Part shown: one piece after another, positions 61,592 through 64,000 of the stretch
How positions within the stretch are numbered: the first letter of the stretch is position 1
How the letters are laid out: the number at the start of each line of letters is the position of its first letter
Assembly (NCBI GenBank): GCA_964019055.1
Contig: OZ025213.1
Location: 1,240,001 to 1,304,000 of the forward strand
DNA length: 64,000 bases
Direction of reading: 5' to 3'
Source of the DNA: Anthopleura xanthogrammica
Taxonomy: Eukaryota; Cnidaria; Anthozoa; Actiniaria; Actiniidae
Made by a program: the position numbers and the translations under genes
The notes under the pieces: generated by a model
The model's database searches: none
Told to the model about the DNA's origin: nothing
Seen by the model: the letters and a program-made list of their open reading frames with translations, nothing else

Positions 61592-64000
61592 TATCAAGAC
61601 TCTATAACATATATAGCCCATCTATTCCGGCATTTTAAGATGGTGCCAAATAGTCGTCCAATTCATATATATATTTATGTGCATAGGTATAACATTTGTC
61701 TTGCCATGCCGCCATGCGCTAAGCACTCCTATAATCGTTATTTTATTTAATCTAAACCAAAAATAAAGTCGTAGTGCTTTTAATATTTCCTTACTTTGGT
61801 TCTGTTGTTTCCGAGTCGGAAGAACTGAACGTCGAGATTTGACGTCCTCTTAAAATCAAAGCGATATTGGAGTGTATCCGTGTGCGCGCTCTGAACACTT
61901 AGAACAGCCGCTTCCACACTAATTGACGGTCAGAATTCCAAGACTTATAGCACGCGTTTTTCTGTTTATTTAGGAATGAAATTATGCGAGGATACTATAG
62001 TTATCTAGCACCGATCTGATACGCGGTCGTTACGCCGATCGAAATATTTTCTACAAAACGTTGTTATCATGGACAGTAGTAATACTGTATAAATTTTAGG
62101 AGTTGACCCAATTATTATGCTGAGTCATTTAGCAACACTAGAGTTCTTATCAAGAAATCAAGTACTTTGGTGATTTCAGAACGGTTCGTTTGATGGATGT
62201 TCTTGACTTTTTAAAAGCTCAATTTAAAAACTTGATGCGTTTAGGATAACGGAAATTCGGCTGCTGCCAACAGTGATGCATATCAGGAGTGGGACTTCTG
62301 AATCTCAACTAAGGGCCGCTACGCAGGCTAAAACTTGATGCGTTTAGGATAACGGAAATTAGCTCGTCACCAACAGTGATGCATGGGTGGATATCTTTAA
62401 CATGAACAGACATGCACATTGTTCTTAGTAGAGAAAAGCAATGTACAAGAGAAGACGCCTCATGCACATGTTGTTATTAGATAGAAAAGGCTTTTATCTC
62501 ATACCGAGAAAACCCATGCAATAGGAAAAGGCAAAGCACGCTTTTTTCTCACATTTTTTTCTCGTGGTCATCTGACTTCTGCCCAGTTATTTTCAGACCC
62601 TAAATGTTAAACCGAGTTGAGATTTAACCCAAGACCCACACATGCCGGTTATGCGCACTATGCATGACGTCCAAATGAAGATAAACTCAAAGGTGCGCAT
62701 GTCACGTGATTACATTATCTATCAAGAACAAGTCACGGGAGTGTAGTGAAAATACTCTCATTGAAAATCAAAGGCAAGGTTACGTCCGTCGAACTGATCA
62801 TCGTGCGCAAGTTGATTGATTATCCAATAAGAATCCGTAAACAATGCGTCACCTTTGCTTTATATTTTAATTTTAAAGTCATCAAAAATCTGCTCTGATT
62901 TTGAAAAAATAACGATCGAAATCAGAAAAGGAATATTTGCGCACGAGTAAAAAATAGTTAATTATATCAAAAATACTGGCTATTAAACACGATTAATCTG
63001 TAGCATTAGGTTGTATACTGCTGTATATACTTTGCGTGAGTTTTGCCTTCTTTTTTCCTTGCTTTGTCGTTGTTAAATAACACTTTTCTCATGGGAGACC
63101 AAGTACACACTTGAATCAAGAGTCAAACCTTCAACCTAATGTTTGATTTATTGGCCACTTGTTTTGTAACACTTGTCGTTTCCGATATCTCGTTCAATAT
63201 TAACTCTATAATTCATCTGTCACAGGCGAATCTCCTCGCATACGCCTATTCTAATTCAGTAATTAACGTTGATAACGGGATATCTGGAGTGGTCGATCTG
63301 AGACCAATAGGAATTGGTGGGTGTCAACATGAATTTTTGTGAATTAATGCGATAAGTGACACAAATTAGCAATTCAATACCATTCAAGTGTGGTTGCAAC
63401 GATGTATTTGCAATATTCATGAGATGAGCATTCAGTCTTCCACAATTCCTATAGGTTTTAAATCAACCATTTCAGATTTTCTGTTATCAATGACAATGAC
63501 AATATGTTTATTTGCACCTTAAGTTTACATTTTGAAAAATAATTTACATTGCCGTTTTTTTTTCGGTGTTACTGAGCTAACTGGAATAACCAAAGGTGGC
63601 TATACGAGCCAGTCAGCTATCTATATTAAGTAGCAAAAATTCTTTAGTCATAATGTTATCAACGTCTATTGAAATAGGTGTATTTCCCTAAGGTTTTGTG
63701 CTTATTCACGTACACTTTGGATATATTGTGTTATTTTTGTTGTAACTACTGAGGGAGGTCTACTTGGCCATATCAAACTGGTATCGCGATATTTAAGGAG
63801 CAATATAGTTCACCTCTCATCTATCTACTGCACTAACACCGGCATTTGCTAACTACTGAGAGACAACATCATATACTTCCCAAGTACCTCTCACATACAA
63901 CTCTCAATACTTTACTATATAATAACAGTACCAATGCTCTCAAATCTTCCAATGGTATACACCTATATCAAATAACCGGTTGATAATGGGAAGTGGTCGA
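61592..64000. other. Stretch without recognised gene
   Basis: Contains a 53-bp direct duplication at 62228-62383. An open frame at 63139-63342 is not protein-like enough to call. The rest shows nothing I can name. Confidence 0.5.
62228..62383 (+). repeat. Direct repeat of 53 bp, offset 103 bp
   Basis: aaacttgatgcgtttaggat and aacggaaatt, then ccaacagtgatgca, occur at 62228-62280 and 62331-62383, identical at both ends with a short variable middle. Confidence 0.85.

Noticed and set aside
63139..63342. 67-codon frame with a possible donor-like gtgtc near 63319.
   Set aside because: No family resemblance and the splice signals are weak.

Overview
The window is animal nuclear DNA, A+T-rich and gene-poor. 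It has spliced coding exons with GT-AG introns of 0.3 to 22 kb, many simple repeats of several hundred bases, and numerous short inverted-repeat transposons. The style (single-exon class A receptor genes, TTAA- and TA-flanked MITEs, decayed L2/CR1-like LINE tails) suggests a cnidarian, probably an anthozoan. That placement is inference from style and not from a marker gene. There is no sign of a prokaryotic operon, CRISPR array, phage or rRNA/tRNA gene.

Three genes can be supported. (1) An RBM41-type RNA-binding protein on the + strand. Four consecutive coding exons (109-376, 722-1053, 7888-8035, 30438-30572) join in frame and give about 294 residues: the conserved coiled segment upstream of the RRM, the linker with the GEPSK signature, and a complete RRM split over two exons 22.4 kb apart. 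The 5' exons lie before the window and the last exon was not located. (2) A class A GPCR on the + strand in one coding exon (46951-48078), with a polyadenylation signal 39 bases after the stop codon. (3) A second class A GPCR on the - strand (57741-56689), with a splice acceptor in its 5' UTR. The two receptors are convergent, about 8.6 kb apart, and both carry altered DRY motifs (DRF and NRF).

Layout. 1-30572 is the RBM41 gene, and its introns 2 and 3 are repeat stores: a 670-bp perfect ATT array, a cluster of seven reverse-transcriptase VPQ(GS)-like segments, 54-bp, about 120-bp and about 140-bp tandem repeats, AATG and CATC arrays, and several MITEs. 30573-46950 is intergenic or UTR-intron DNA with a 119-bp tandem repeat whose units alternate in sequence, long TTTC and CCTCT tracts and a few isolated exon-like segments. 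48079-56688 holds a LINE 3' remnant, hairpin elements, a nearly perfect 81-bp-arm palindrome and one possible terminal exon. 57878-64000 contains a pyrimidine-rich array and a nested repeat complex (pogo-like repeat, 36-bp minisatellite and a TA-flanked MITE).

The genes do not form an evident pathway: RBM41 is a nuclear RNA-binding protein related to the U11/U12-65K factor, and the receptors are surface signalling proteins with unknown ligands. The most interesting material is the repeat biology: the duplicated RT-motif cluster, the alternating 119-bp array, the near-perfect palindrome, and several MITE families that occur twice in one window.
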